This document shows positions 1 through 7,487 of a stretch of DNA of 64,000 bases, one piece after another. A program made the translations under genes and the position numbers. The stretch's first letter is position 1. Each line of letters begins with the position of its first letter. Under the pieces are notes generated by a model that was given only the letters and a program-made list of their open reading frames with translations, was not told the DNA's origin and did not search any database. Source of the DNA: Cellulomonas sp. ES6 (lineage in GTDB: Bacteria > Actinomycetota > Actinomycetes > Actinomycetales > Cellulomonadaceae). Location of the stretch: positions 930,001-994,000 of the forward strand of contig NZ_CP125655.1 of assembly GCF_030053835.1 (NCBI RefSeq). Reading direction: 5' to 3'.

Positions 1-1074
1 GTTGCCGACGTTGAGCGCGGAGTGGCACAGGGCGGCGCCGAGGGACGGTGCGTGCGGCGAGAGGTCCATGAGCCAGGACTGCAGCGCCAGGCCGAGCACC
101 TGCGACGCGACGCCGAGCCCGACGACGGCCAGGACGCCGGGGACGGGCGACCGCCCGAGGACCGCGACGAGGACCAGCACGACGGTGGTCGCCGCGAAGC
201 CGAGCAGGACGGTGCGCGGCACGGACCGGTCGGCGAGCCGCCCGCCCAGCAGGGTGCCGACGGTCATGCCGACGCCGAACAGCGCGAGGACGACGGGCAC
301 GGTGGTGACCGCGAGGCCCGTGACCTCGGTGAGCAGCGGCGAGACGTACGAGTACACCGCGAACATGCCGCCGAACCCGACGGCACCCGCTCCGGCCGCG
401 ACCCACAGGCGCGCGTTGCGCAGCGACCCGATCTCCGAGCGGACGCTCGCGCCGTCCGGCACGGCGAGGCCGGGCAGCCACCGCCACAGCGCCGCGAGCG
501 TCAGCAGCCCGAGCGCCCCGACGGCGAGGAACGCCGCCCGCCAGCCCATCGCCTGCCCGAGGACGGTCGACAGCGGCACGCCGACGACGTTCGCCACCGT
601 CAGCCCGGCCATCATCGTCGCGACGGCCTGCCCGCGGCGCCCGGGGCCGGCGACGTGGGCGCCCATCGCGGCACCGACACCGAAGAACGCCCCGTGCGGC
701 AGCCCGGCGACGAACCGCGCGGCGACCAGCCAGCCGGCCGTGGGGGCGAGGGCGGACAGGACGTTGCCGACGGTGAACGCCGCCATGAGCAGCAGCAGGA
801 GCCGTCGCCGCTCGATGCGGGCGGCCACGGTGGTGAGCAGGGGCGCCCCGACCACGACGCCGAGGGCGTAGGCGGTGATGACGTGCCCGGCGGTCGGGAT
901 CGAGACCCGCAGGTCGTCGGCGACGATCGGGAGCAGGCCCATCGTCGCGAACTCGGTGGTGCCGATGCTGAAGCCGCCGAGCGCCAGGGCGAGCAGCGGC
1001 AGCCGGGCGCGACGGCGCACGAGGTGCGGGTCGAGGACGGCGTCGCCCGCGGGCGTGCCGGTGGTGGTGTGCAT
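1..1074 (-). CDS. MFS transporter, DHA1 family (3' partial)
   Basis: This is the first 358 residues of a major facilitator superfamily protein that runs off the left edge, so its C-terminus is missing. After a short charged N-terminus, the membrane part starts near residue 27 with GTTEF and continues as alternating hydrophobic helices. The loop VAARIERRRLLLL fits the conserved inter-helix region 2-3 of the family, and ARFVAGLPHGAFFG fits helix 4 of AraJ/NepI/Cmx-type DHA1 exporters. Members of this group expel arabinose-like sugars, purine nucleosides or chloramphenicol by proton antiport. The substrate here cannot be told. The ATG start at 1074 was chosen because the frame upstream has no membrane-protein character. 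The gene stands alone, 179 bases from the next gene. Confidence 0.85.
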   Translation of the reverse strand, partial: MHTTTGTPAGDAVLDPHLVRRRARLPLLALALGGFSIGTTEFATMGLLPIVADDLRVSIPTAGHVITAYALGVVVGAPLLTTVAARIERRRLLLLLMAAFTVGNVLSALAPTAGWLVAARFVAGLPHGAFFGVGAAMGAHVAGPGRRGQAVATMMAGLTVANVVGVPLSTVLGQAMGWRAAFLAVGALGLLTLAALWRWLPGLAVPDGASVRSEIGSLRNARLWVAAGAGAVGFGGMFAVYSYVSPLLTEVTGLAVTTVPVVLALFGVGMTVGTLLGGRLADRSVPRTVLLGFAATTVVLVLVAVLGRSPVPGVLAVVGLGVASQVLGLALQSWLMDLSPHAPSLGAALCHSALNVGN

Positions 1075-1253
1075 GGGGGCGCTCCCGCGGCGAGGTCGGT
1101 GTGCGGCCGCGCGCGGGCCGGTCGTGCGGGGGCACGGCCGACGGGTGCGGCGGCCCGTCCGGTGAGCCGCGTCGGCGGGGCGTCCCGGTGCGGCCAGCCT
1201 ACCGGCAGCGCGCCGGGCCGCCCCGGACGGCTCCGGGCGCCCGGGCCCCGTTC

Positions 1254-1946
1254 TCAGGCGTCGAGCAGCACCCAGATCGCCCGGGCGGCGACCTCCCCCA
1301 GCTCGACGGCGCGCGCGTCGCCGCCGCCGTCCGGGGGCAGCACCCGCACGGACGTCATGCCGGCGAAGTCGCGCCGCTCCACCACCTCCACGCCCGCGTC
1401 CAGCACCACCCCGACGGACGCCAGGTACCGCAGCAGCCCGGGGTCGGCGTCGGAGATGCGGGCGATCCGACCCGCCCCGCCGTCGAGCTCCCACAGCATG
1501 CGCGCCGCCGGGGCGGGCACCGTGCCGTCGGGCGCGGGGATCGGGTCGCCGTGCGGGTCCCGCGTCGGGTGGCCGAGCCGGGCGTCGATGCGCTCGACCA
1601 TGAGGTCGGACACGGCGTGCTCCAGGACCTCCGCCTCGTCGTGGACCTCGTCCCAGGCGTAGCCGAGCTCGCTGACCAGGAACGTCTCGATGAGCCGGTG
1701 GCGGCGGACCACCTGGACGGCGTGGCGCACGCCCTCGGGGGTGAGGGTGATCGCGGCGTACGGCGCGTGCTCCACGAGGCCCTGGTCGGCGAGGCGCCGC
1801 ACCGTCTCGGACACCGTCGACGCGCCCACCCCGAGCCGCTCGGCGAGCATCTTGGTGGTCACCGGCGCCGTCGACCACTCCCGCGCGGTCCAGATGACCT
1901 TGAGGTAGTCCTGCGCGACGGGGGTCAGGTCGCTCGTCTCGCTCAC
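1254..1946 (-). CDS. DtxR/MntR-family metal-dependent transcriptional regulator
   Basis: A 230-residue metalloregulator. The N-terminal winged helix-turn-helix (about residues 5-70) contains the family signature AQDYLKVIW and the recognition region LAERLGVGASTVSETVRRL. The metal-binding and dimerisation domain follows (HRLIETFLV, DEVHDEAEVLEHAVSD, with the expected His/Glu/Cys-position residues). A C-terminal SH3/FeoA-like segment ends with the stop. In this family, Mn or Fe binding drives repression of metal-uptake genes. Start: GTG at 1946, where VSETSDLTPVAQDYLK matches the usual DtxR N-terminus. The frame stays open upstream to 2183 but reads as an Arg/Pro-rich shadow of the divergent gene. 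No metal transporter lies next to it, so the sensed metal (Mn or Fe) is not settled. Confidence 0.88.
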   Translation of the reverse strand: MSETSDLTPVAQDYLKVIWTAREWSTAPVTTKMLAERLGVGASTVSETVRRLADQGLVEHAPYAAITLTPEGVRHAVQVVRRHRLIETFLVSELGYAWDEVHDEAEVLEHAVSDLMVERIDARLGHPTRDPHGDPIPAPDGTVPAPAARMLWELDGGAGRIARISDADPGLLRYLASVGVVLDAGVEVVERRDFAGMTSVRVLPPDGGGDARAVELGEVAARAIWVLLDA

Positions 1947-2073
1947 GGCGTCCAGCGTAGGGCCGTGGCACCTGCGGGACGCGGACCGGCCGCGACGGCG
2001 GGGCCCTGTGGTAGGAATCGCGGAGGCCGTCCGCGTTCGCCGAACGGCCCGGACCGCTCGACGGAGGACGCCC

Positions 2074-3807
2074 GTGGACGCCGACCGACCGACCGCCGTG
2101 GACCGGGCGCGACGCGCCGCCGGGAGCGTCCTGGGGGCGGTGGGTCGCTGGTTCGCCCGCCGGGAGCTGTCGTGGCCCGGCATGCTCGGCGCGCTGCTCG
2201 GGCTGGCGGCCGCGATGACCCCGTCGCTGCTCCCCCGCCCGACGCTCTACCTGGGGTTCATCGCGGGCGTCGGCGCCGCGCTGGGGTACGCCCTCGGCGT
2301 CCTCGTCGCGTGGGTGGTCCGCCGCACCGGGCTGCCCCTGCCGCCCGCCCGGGTGCGCCGCGTCGCGTGGCGGGTCCTGTCCTGGGCCGGCCCCGTGCTC
2401 GCCGTGGTCGTCGTCGTGGTGGGCTGCCAGTGGCAGGACGACGTCCGCGTGCTGGTCGGCGAGGAGCGGCGCACGTCCTCGGCGTTCCTCGTCGGGGTCC
2501 TCGCGCTCGCCGTCGGACTGGCGCTGATCGCCCTGGGGCGCGCGCTGCGCCGGCTCTCCCGCCGGGTGTCGCGCCTGCTGGGTCGCTGGGTGCCCGCCTC
2601 CGTGGCGTCGCTGCTCGGGGTCGTCGTGGTGACGCTGCTCGTGTACTGGCTCGCCGCGGGCGTGCTGTTCCGGGTGGTCGTCGACGTCGCCGACTCCGTG
2701 TACGCGGGCACGAACGCCGGCACCCCCGACGGGGTCGAGCCCGTCACGTCGCCGCTGCGCTCCGGGTCGCCCGCCTCGGCGGTCTCGTGGGACTCCCTCG
2801 GCCGCCAGGGGCGGGCGTTCGTGGCCGGAGGCCCCTCGACGGACGAGATCGCCGAGGTCACCGGGGAGCGGGCGACCGAGCCGATCCGCGTCTACGCCGG
2901 GCTGGACTCGGCCGACGACGCCGCGGGTCGGGCGCAGCTCGCCGTCGAGGAGCTGGAGCGCACCGGGGCGTTCGACCGGTCGGTCCTCGTGGTGGCCGGC
3001 GCGACCGGCACCGGGTGGACGGAGCCGCAGCAGATGGCCGCCCTGGAGTACCTGTGGGGCGGCGACACGGCGATCGCGACCATCCAGTACTCGTTCCTGC
3101 CGAGCTGGCTGTCGTTCCTGGTCGACGCCGACCGCGCGTCCGAGGCCGGGCGGCTGCTGTTCGACGCCGTGCACGCCCGGTGGGCCGAGCTGCCGGAGGA
3201 CGACCGGCCGCAGCTCGTGTCCTACGGGCTGAGCCTCGGGTCGTTCGCGGCGCAGGCGCCGTTCGGATCCGTCGGTGACCTCACCGCGCGCGTCGACGGC
3301 GCCCTCTACGTGGGCACGCCCAACTTCACCCCGCTCTGGCGCACGATCACCGCGGAGCGCGACCCCGGCAGCCCGCAGTGGCAGCCGGTCGTCGACGACG
3401 GCCGCACGGTGCGGTTCGCGTCCGACGGCACGGGGCTCGTCACGCAAGCCGGGACCTGGGACTCCCCGCGCGTCGCGTACCTGCAGCACGCGTCCGACCC
3501 CGTCGTCTGGTGGTCGTGGGACCTGCTCACCCGGCAGCCCGACTGGCTCGCCGAGCCGCGCGGGCCCGACGTGTCCGGCCGGGTGCGCTGGTTCCCCGTC
3601 CTGACGTTCGTGCAGGTGACCGTGGACCAGTTCTTCGGCGTCAGTGTCCCGGACGGGCACGGGCACAACTACGCCTCGCAGGTGGTGGCGGCGTGGGCCG
3701 CCGTCACGGAGCCCCCGGGCTGGACGGACGCGGAGCTGGCGGACCTGCAGTCCCTGATCGACGAGACCCTGACCCTGCCGACCCTCCCGGGCGCCGACGT
3801 CGGCTGA
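2074..3807 (+). CDS. Membrane-anchored alpha/beta-hydrolase (Abhydrolase_9 type)
   Basis: A 577-residue protein of the actinobacterial alpha/beta-hydrolase family with an N-terminal membrane domain (Abhydrolase_9_N plus Abhydrolase_9). About five hydrophobic helices occupy residues 25-230 (for example LVAWVV, LAVVVVVVGC, LLGVVVVTLLVYWLAAG). The hydrolase domain follows, with its nucleophile in GLSLGS (Ser near 387). The late HGHNY segment is a candidate for the catalytic histidine. The substrate is unknown; mycobacterial relatives are uncharacterised membrane proteins. Start: GTG at 2074, six bases after a GGAGG at 2063-2067. An upstream GTG at 2008 is in frame but lacks such a site. It is divergent from the MntR-like gene and ends in a palindromic spacer. 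Confidence 0.82.
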   Translation: MDADRPTAVDRARRAAGSVLGAVGRWFARRELSWPGMLGALLGLAAAMTPSLLPRPTLYLGFIAGVGAALGYALGVLVAWVVRRTGLPLPPARVRRVAWRVLSWAGPVLAVVVVVVGCQWQDDVRVLVGEERRTSSAFLVGVLALAVGLALIALGRALRRLSRRVSRLLGRWVPASVASLLGVVVVTLLVYWLAAGVLFRVVVDVADSVYAGTNAGTPDGVEPVTSPLRSGSPASAVSWDSLGRQGRAFVAGGPSTDEIAEVTGERATEPIRVYAGLDSADDAAGRAQLAVEELERTGAFDRSVLVVAGATGTGWTEPQQMAALEYLWGGDTAIATIQYSFLPSWLSFLVDADRASEAGRLLFDAVHARWAELPEDDRPQLVSYGLSLGSFAAQAPFGSVGDLTARVDGALYVGTPNFTPLWRTITAERDPGSPQWQPVVDDGRTVRFASDGTGLVTQAGTWDSPRVAYLQHASDPVVWWSWDLLTRQPDWLAEPRGPDVSGRVRWFPVLTFVQVTVDQFFGVSVPDGHGHNYASQVVAAWAAVTEPPGWTDAELADLQSLIDETLTLPTLPGADVG

Positions 3808-3844
3808 CCACCCGCGCCCGACCGCCCCACCGCGGCCCCAGCCC

Positions 3845-3915
3845 GCGAATTCGGCACTCCGAGGCGAGTTCGGCAGCTCTGACTGCCGAACTCGCACCCG
3901 GACTGCCGAACTCGG
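3845..3915. repeat. Nested double palindrome between convergent genes
   Basis: Four copies of a 12-13 bp unit occur here: gcgaattcggca (3845-3856), gcgagttcggcag (3864-3876), and the reverse complements ctgccgaactcgc (3883-3895) and ctgccgaactcgg (3903-3915). The inner pair is a perfect 13-bp stem with a 6-base loop. The outer pair can form a second, imperfect layer. It lies between two convergent genes, so it could act as a bidirectional terminator, but there is no T tract. The same four-copy plan with different unit sequences is found at other spacers of this window. Confidence 0.8.
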
Positions 3916-3920
3916 CGGGG

Positions 3921-3952
3921 GGTGGCGGGGCGGTGGCGGGGCGGTGGCGGGG
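3921..3952. repeat. Tandem G-rich repeat, 11-bp unit
   Basis: The unit ggtggcggggc is repeated almost three times directly against the stop codon of the oxidoreductase gene on the minus strand. The plus strand has several runs of four G, which could form a G-quadruplex. No function is claimed. Confidence 0.8.
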
Positions 3953-4729
3953 TCAGGCGCGGGTGTCGCGCCAGCGGACCCACTGCTCGACGAGGGAGAG
4001 GTCGTAGTCGGGGCCGCCGACGCCGACCGTGAAGAGGGTCACGCCCGCCTCCACCAGCGGCGCCGCGACCTCGGACGGCGGGGCGCTGACGCCCACGGAC
4101 CGCTCGACCAGGGCGGCGGTGTCACGGCCGACGGCGGTGCCGTGCTCGTCGAGGATCGCGCTCTTGCGGGTCAGCGTCTCGAGGTCGCCGAACGAGTGCC
4201 ACGCGTCGGCGTGCTCCGCGACGACCCGCAGCGTCTTGCGCTCGCCGCCGCCGCCGATCAGCACCGGGATGTCGCGCGTCGGCGCCGGGTTGCCGGCCGC
4301 GAGGCGGGCCTTGATGCGCGGCAGCGCCTGCGCGAGGTCCGCGATGCGGGAGCCGGCGGTGCCGAACTCGTAGCCGAACTGGTCGTAGTCCTTCTCGAAC
4401 CAGCCGGCCCCGATGCCGAGGATCAGGCGGCCGCCGCTGATGTGGTCGACCGTGCGGGCCATGTCGGCCAGCAGCTCGGGGTTCCGGTACGAGTTGCAGG
4501 TCACGAGCGCACCGATCTCGACGCGGCTGGTCTGCTCCGCCCACGCGCCGAGCATCGTCCAGCACTCGAAGTGCTTGCCGTCGGGGTCGCCGTAGAGCGG
4601 GAAGAAGTGGTCCCAGTTGAAGATCACGTCCACCCCCAGGTCCTCGGCGCGGCGGACCGCGTCGCGGATCTGGGCGTAGTCGGCGTGCTGGGGCTGGATC
4701 TGGACTCCGATGCGGAGGGGTCGTGTCAT
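3953..4729 (-). CDS. LLM-class F420-dependent oxidoreductase
   Basis: A 258-residue luciferase-like (TIM-barrel) oxidoreductase. Visible family features are the N-terminal strand LRIGVQIQPQHADY, the loop VIFNWDHFFPLYGD, the bacterial luciferase core LGTLVTC-like segment IGALVTCNSYRNPELLADMA, and SGGRLILGIGAGWFEKDY. These are typical of actinobacterial enzymes that use coenzyme F420 (some use FMN) for hydride transfer. The substrate is unknown. Start: ATG at 4729, giving MTRPLRIG. The frame is open far upstream, but that part is antisense to the HMG-CoA reductase gene. It is divergent from that gene and convergent with the hydrolase gene on its other side. Confidence 0.88.
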   Translation of the reverse strand: MTRPLRIGVQIQPQHADYAQIRDAVRRAEDLGVDVIFNWDHFFPLYGDPDGKHFECWTMLGAWAEQTSRVEIGALVTCNSYRNPELLADMARTVDHISGGRLILGIGAGWFEKDYDQFGYEFGTAGSRIADLAQALPRIKARLAAGNPAPTRDIPVLIGGGGERKTLRVVAEHADAWHSFGDLETLTRKSAILDEHGTAVGRDTAALVERSVGVSAPPSEVAAPLVEAGVTLFTVGVGGPDYDLSLVEQWVRWRDTRA

Positions 4730-4943
4730 GGGCGTCACCGTACGTCCGCTCCGGCGGACCGCGCCCGGCCCGACCGGTGCGCGGCGCGGGGGCGGTGCCG
4801 CACGGCGTCTACGCTGAGGCGGTGCGGTCGACCGCGCCCGCGTGCCGTCGCCGGCGCGCACCCGGCCGGCCGCGCCCGATCGACCGGCACCTGCCGGCCC
4901 GTGCGCGCCGCCGCACGCCCCGCTCCCGACCCCGGAGGTCCCC

Positions 4944-6017
4944 ATGCCCGCCGTCGCCGACGCGTCCGAGCTCTCGGCGCCCGTCCCGCTGCGCTGGGTC
5001 GGCCCGGTGCGGGTCAGCGGCAACGTCATGACCGGCGAGTCGGAGGTGCCGCTCGCGACGTACGAGTCCCCGCTGTGGCCGTCGGTGCGCCGCGGGGCCC
5101 GGATCTCCACGATGGTCGAGGGCGGCATCCGCGCGACGCTGGTGGACGAGCGGATGTCCCGCTCGGTGCTGCTGGAGGCGGACGACGCGGGCGTGGCGCT
5201 GGCCGCCTGGCAGCACCTGACGTCGCACCGGGCGGAGCTCGAGGCCGTCGTCGCCGGCAGCAGCCGGTTCGCCCGGCTGATCGACCTGCACGTGCAGATC
5301 GCCGCGAACCTGCTGTTCGTCCGGTTCGAGCTGACCACGGGCGACGCGTCCGGCCACAACATGGTGACGAACGCGGCGGACCGCCTCATGGACCACGTCC
5401 TGGCGACGGTGCCGGGCGTGCGGTACGGGTCGGTGTCGGGCAACTACTGCTCCGACAAGAAGGCCACCGCCGTGAACGGCATCCTCGGGCGCGGCAAGAA
5501 CGTCGTGACGGAGATCGTCGTCCCGCGGCGCCTCGTCGAGCGGTTCCTGCACACCACGCCCGAGGCGGTCGTCCAGCTCAACATCCGCAAGAACCTCATC
5601 GGGACGATGCTGGCCGGCGGGCTGCGCTCGGCGAACGCGCACTACGCGAACATGCTGCTGGCGTTCTACCTGGCGACCGGTCAGGACGCGGCCAACATCG
5701 TCGAGGGCTCGCAGGGTCTCACCCACGCGGAGGTCCGCGACGGCGACCTGTACTTCTCCTGCACGCTGCCGAACCTCGTCGTCGGGACCGTCGGCAACGG
5801 CAAGGGCCTGGGCTTCGTCGAGGACAACCTCGCGCGGCTCGGGTGCCGGGAGGAGCGCGAGCCCGGCGCGAACGCCCGGCGCCTGGCGGTGCTGTGCGCC
5901 GCGACCGTGCTGTGCGGGGAGCTGTCGCTCATGGCCGCCCAGACGAACCAGGGCGAGCTGATGGCCGCGCACCTGCGCCTAGAGCGCGGCGCGGCGGGCC
6001 CCACGACCACCGCCTGA
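4944..6017 (+). CDS. Hydroxymethylglutaryl-CoA reductase (class I-like)
   Basis: A 357-residue HMG-CoA reductase, which reduces HMG-CoA with two NADPH to mevalonate. Motifs seen: MVEGGI with the catalytic Glu near 59; TTGDASGHNM at 131-140 (equivalent of the GDAMGMN motif); GNYCSDKKATAVN at about 167-179 with the catalytic lysine; GRGKNVV just after; and a C-terminal AAQTNQGELMAAH whose His fits the general acid. The length agrees with soluble actinobacterial enzymes such as those of Streptomyces mevalonate clusters. Start: ATG at 4944 with GGAGG at 4934-4938. HMG-CoA synthase follows 242 bases downstream, but no mevalonate kinases are in the window. Confidence 0.93.
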   Translation: MPAVADASELSAPVPLRWVGPVRVSGNVMTGESEVPLATYESPLWPSVRRGARISTMVEGGIRATLVDERMSRSVLLEADDAGVALAAWQHLTSHRAELEAVVAGSSRFARLIDLHVQIAANLLFVRFELTTGDASGHNMVTNAADRLMDHVLATVPGVRYGSVSGNYCSDKKATAVNGILGRGKNVVTEIVVPRRLVERFLHTTPEAVVQLNIRKNLIGTMLAGGLRSANAHYANMLLAFYLATGQDAANIVEGSQGLTHAEVRDGDLYFSCTLPNLVVGTVGNGKGLGFVEDNLARLGCREEREPGANARRLAVLCAATVLCGELSLMAAQTNQGELMAAHLRLERGAAGPTTTA

Positions 6018-6259
6018 CCCGACGCGCGGGGCGCCGGCCGCGCCGGGCTCCCGCGACCGCCGGGATGGATCCGGCCCTCGGGGGCGTTCCGTGTGAGGCG
6101 CGTGAAGACCCCGGCCGTCGCTGGTCGGGCTCCGCGCGCGGGGCTACAGTCGTCCGGGCCTCGCGTGGCGCCGTGACTCAGCACCACGCCCCGGGGCCAC
6201 CCGCCCCGGGCCCCTCCGCCCGACGGGCGGCGACCAGCCCGAGAGGATCCCACCCCGAC

Positions 6260-7465
6260 ATGCAGCTCGGCATCGACGACCTGGCCTTCGCGACCGCGGA
6301 CCGGTACCTCGACCTGGCGGACCTCGCGCCCGTGCACGGCGTGGACGTCGCGAAGTACACCGTGGGCCTCGGCCAGGACCGGATGAGCGTGTGCGCCCCC
6401 GACGAGGACGTCGTGACGCTGGCCGCCGCGGCCGCGCTGCCGCTGGTCGAGGACCTCGACGACGCCGGCCGCGCCGCGATCCGGACCGTGCTGCTGGCCA
6501 CCGAGTCGGGCATCGACCAGTCGAAGTCAGCCGGCGTCTACGTGCACCGGCTGCTTGGCCTGTCGCCGTCGGCGCGCGTCGTCGAGCTGAAGCAGGCGTG
6601 CTACGCGGGGACGTCGGCGCTGCAGATGGCGCTCGCCCTCGTCGCGCGCAACCCGGAGCAGAAGGTGCTCGTGATCTGCTCGGACGTCGCGCGGTACGAC
6701 GTGGGCTCCTCCGGGGAGCCGACCCAGGGCTGCGGCGCGGTCGCGATGCTGGTCACGGCAGACCCGCGCCTGGTCGCGATCGAGCCGGTGTCCGGGCTGC
6801 ACACCACGGACGTCATGGACTTCTGGCGGCCGAACTACCGCTCGACGGCGGTGGTCGACGGCCGGCTCTCGCTGCGCGCCTACACGGACTCGCTGGCCGG
6901 GGCGTGGCAGGACTTCCAGGCGCAGGGCGGCGCCGCGCTGGCCGACATCGACGCGTTCGTCTACCACCAGCCGTTCACGAAGATGGCGGTCAAGGCGCAC
7001 GCCCACCTCGCCCGCGTCGCCGGCGGCCCCCGGGACGCCGAGGCGCAGGCCGCGCAGATCGCGGACACCCTGCGGTACAACCGCGAGATCGGGAACTCCT
7101 ACACCGCGTCGATGTACATCGGGCTGGCGTCGCTGCTCGACCACGCGACCGAGGACCTCGCCGGCTCGCGCATCGGGTTCTTCTCGTACGGCTCCGGCTC
7201 CGTCGGCGAGTTCTTCACCGGCGTCGTCCAGCCCGGGTACCGGCAGCACCTGCGCGCCGCGGCCCACCGCCGGCTGCTCGACGACCGCGAGCGGATCTCG
7301 CACGCGGAGTACCTGGAGATCGTCGCGCCCGTGAACCCGGTGGACGGCGGCGAGCACGTCGTCGAGCCGACCACGCGCGGACCTTTCCGGCTCGCGGCGA
7401 TCACCGGGCACCAGCGGGTCTACGAGCGGGCAGCCGCGGCGGCGGCAGGCAGCGCGGTCGCCTGA
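6260..7465 (+). CDS. Hydroxymethylglutaryl-CoA synthase
   Basis: A 401-residue thiolase-fold enzyme that condenses acetyl-CoA with acetoacetyl-CoA to HMG-CoA. The catalytic triad is visible: Glu82 in ATESGIDQSKS, Cys114 in LKQACYAGTSAL, and His236 in FVYHQPFTKM. The C-terminal half carries the usual GNSYTASMYIGLASLL and FFSYGSGSVGEFF segments. It pairs with the preceding HMG-CoA reductase as the entry to the mevalonate route to isoprenoids. Start: ATG at 6260; a GAGAGGA lies 12 bases upstream, a rather long spacing. It ends 22 bases before the convergent lipoprotein gene. Confidence 0.95.
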   Translation: MQLGIDDLAFATADRYLDLADLAPVHGVDVAKYTVGLGQDRMSVCAPDEDVVTLAAAAALPLVEDLDDAGRAAIRTVLLATESGIDQSKSAGVYVHRLLGLSPSARVVELKQACYAGTSALQMALALVARNPEQKVLVICSDVARYDVGSSGEPTQGCGAVAMLVTADPRLVAIEPVSGLHTTDVMDFWRPNYRSTAVVDGRLSLRAYTDSLAGAWQDFQAQGGAALADIDAFVYHQPFTKMAVKAHAHLARVAGGPRDAEAQAAQIADTLRYNREIGNSYTASMYIGLASLLDHATEDLAGSRIGFFSYGSGSVGEFFTGVVQPGYRQHLRAAAHRRLLDDRERISHAEYLEIVAPVNPVDGGEHVVEPTTRGPFRLAAITGHQRVYERAAAAAAGSAVA

Positions 7466-7487
7466 CCGCCCGCCTGACCGCGCGGCG

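Noticed and set aside
1075..1253. Possible metal-regulated promoter with an MntR box before the MFS gene
   Set aside because: I found no clear dyad matching DtxR/MntR operators, so no control of the exporter by the neighbouring regulator is claimed.
3944..6256. Long open frames on the opposite strand of the oxidoreductase, reductase and synthase genes
   Set aside because: They are rich in Arg, Pro and Gly with no family motifs, and mirror the real genes as expected at this GC content. The same holds for similar long frames over 17.8-20.2, 22-23.5, 42-46 and 51-57 kb.
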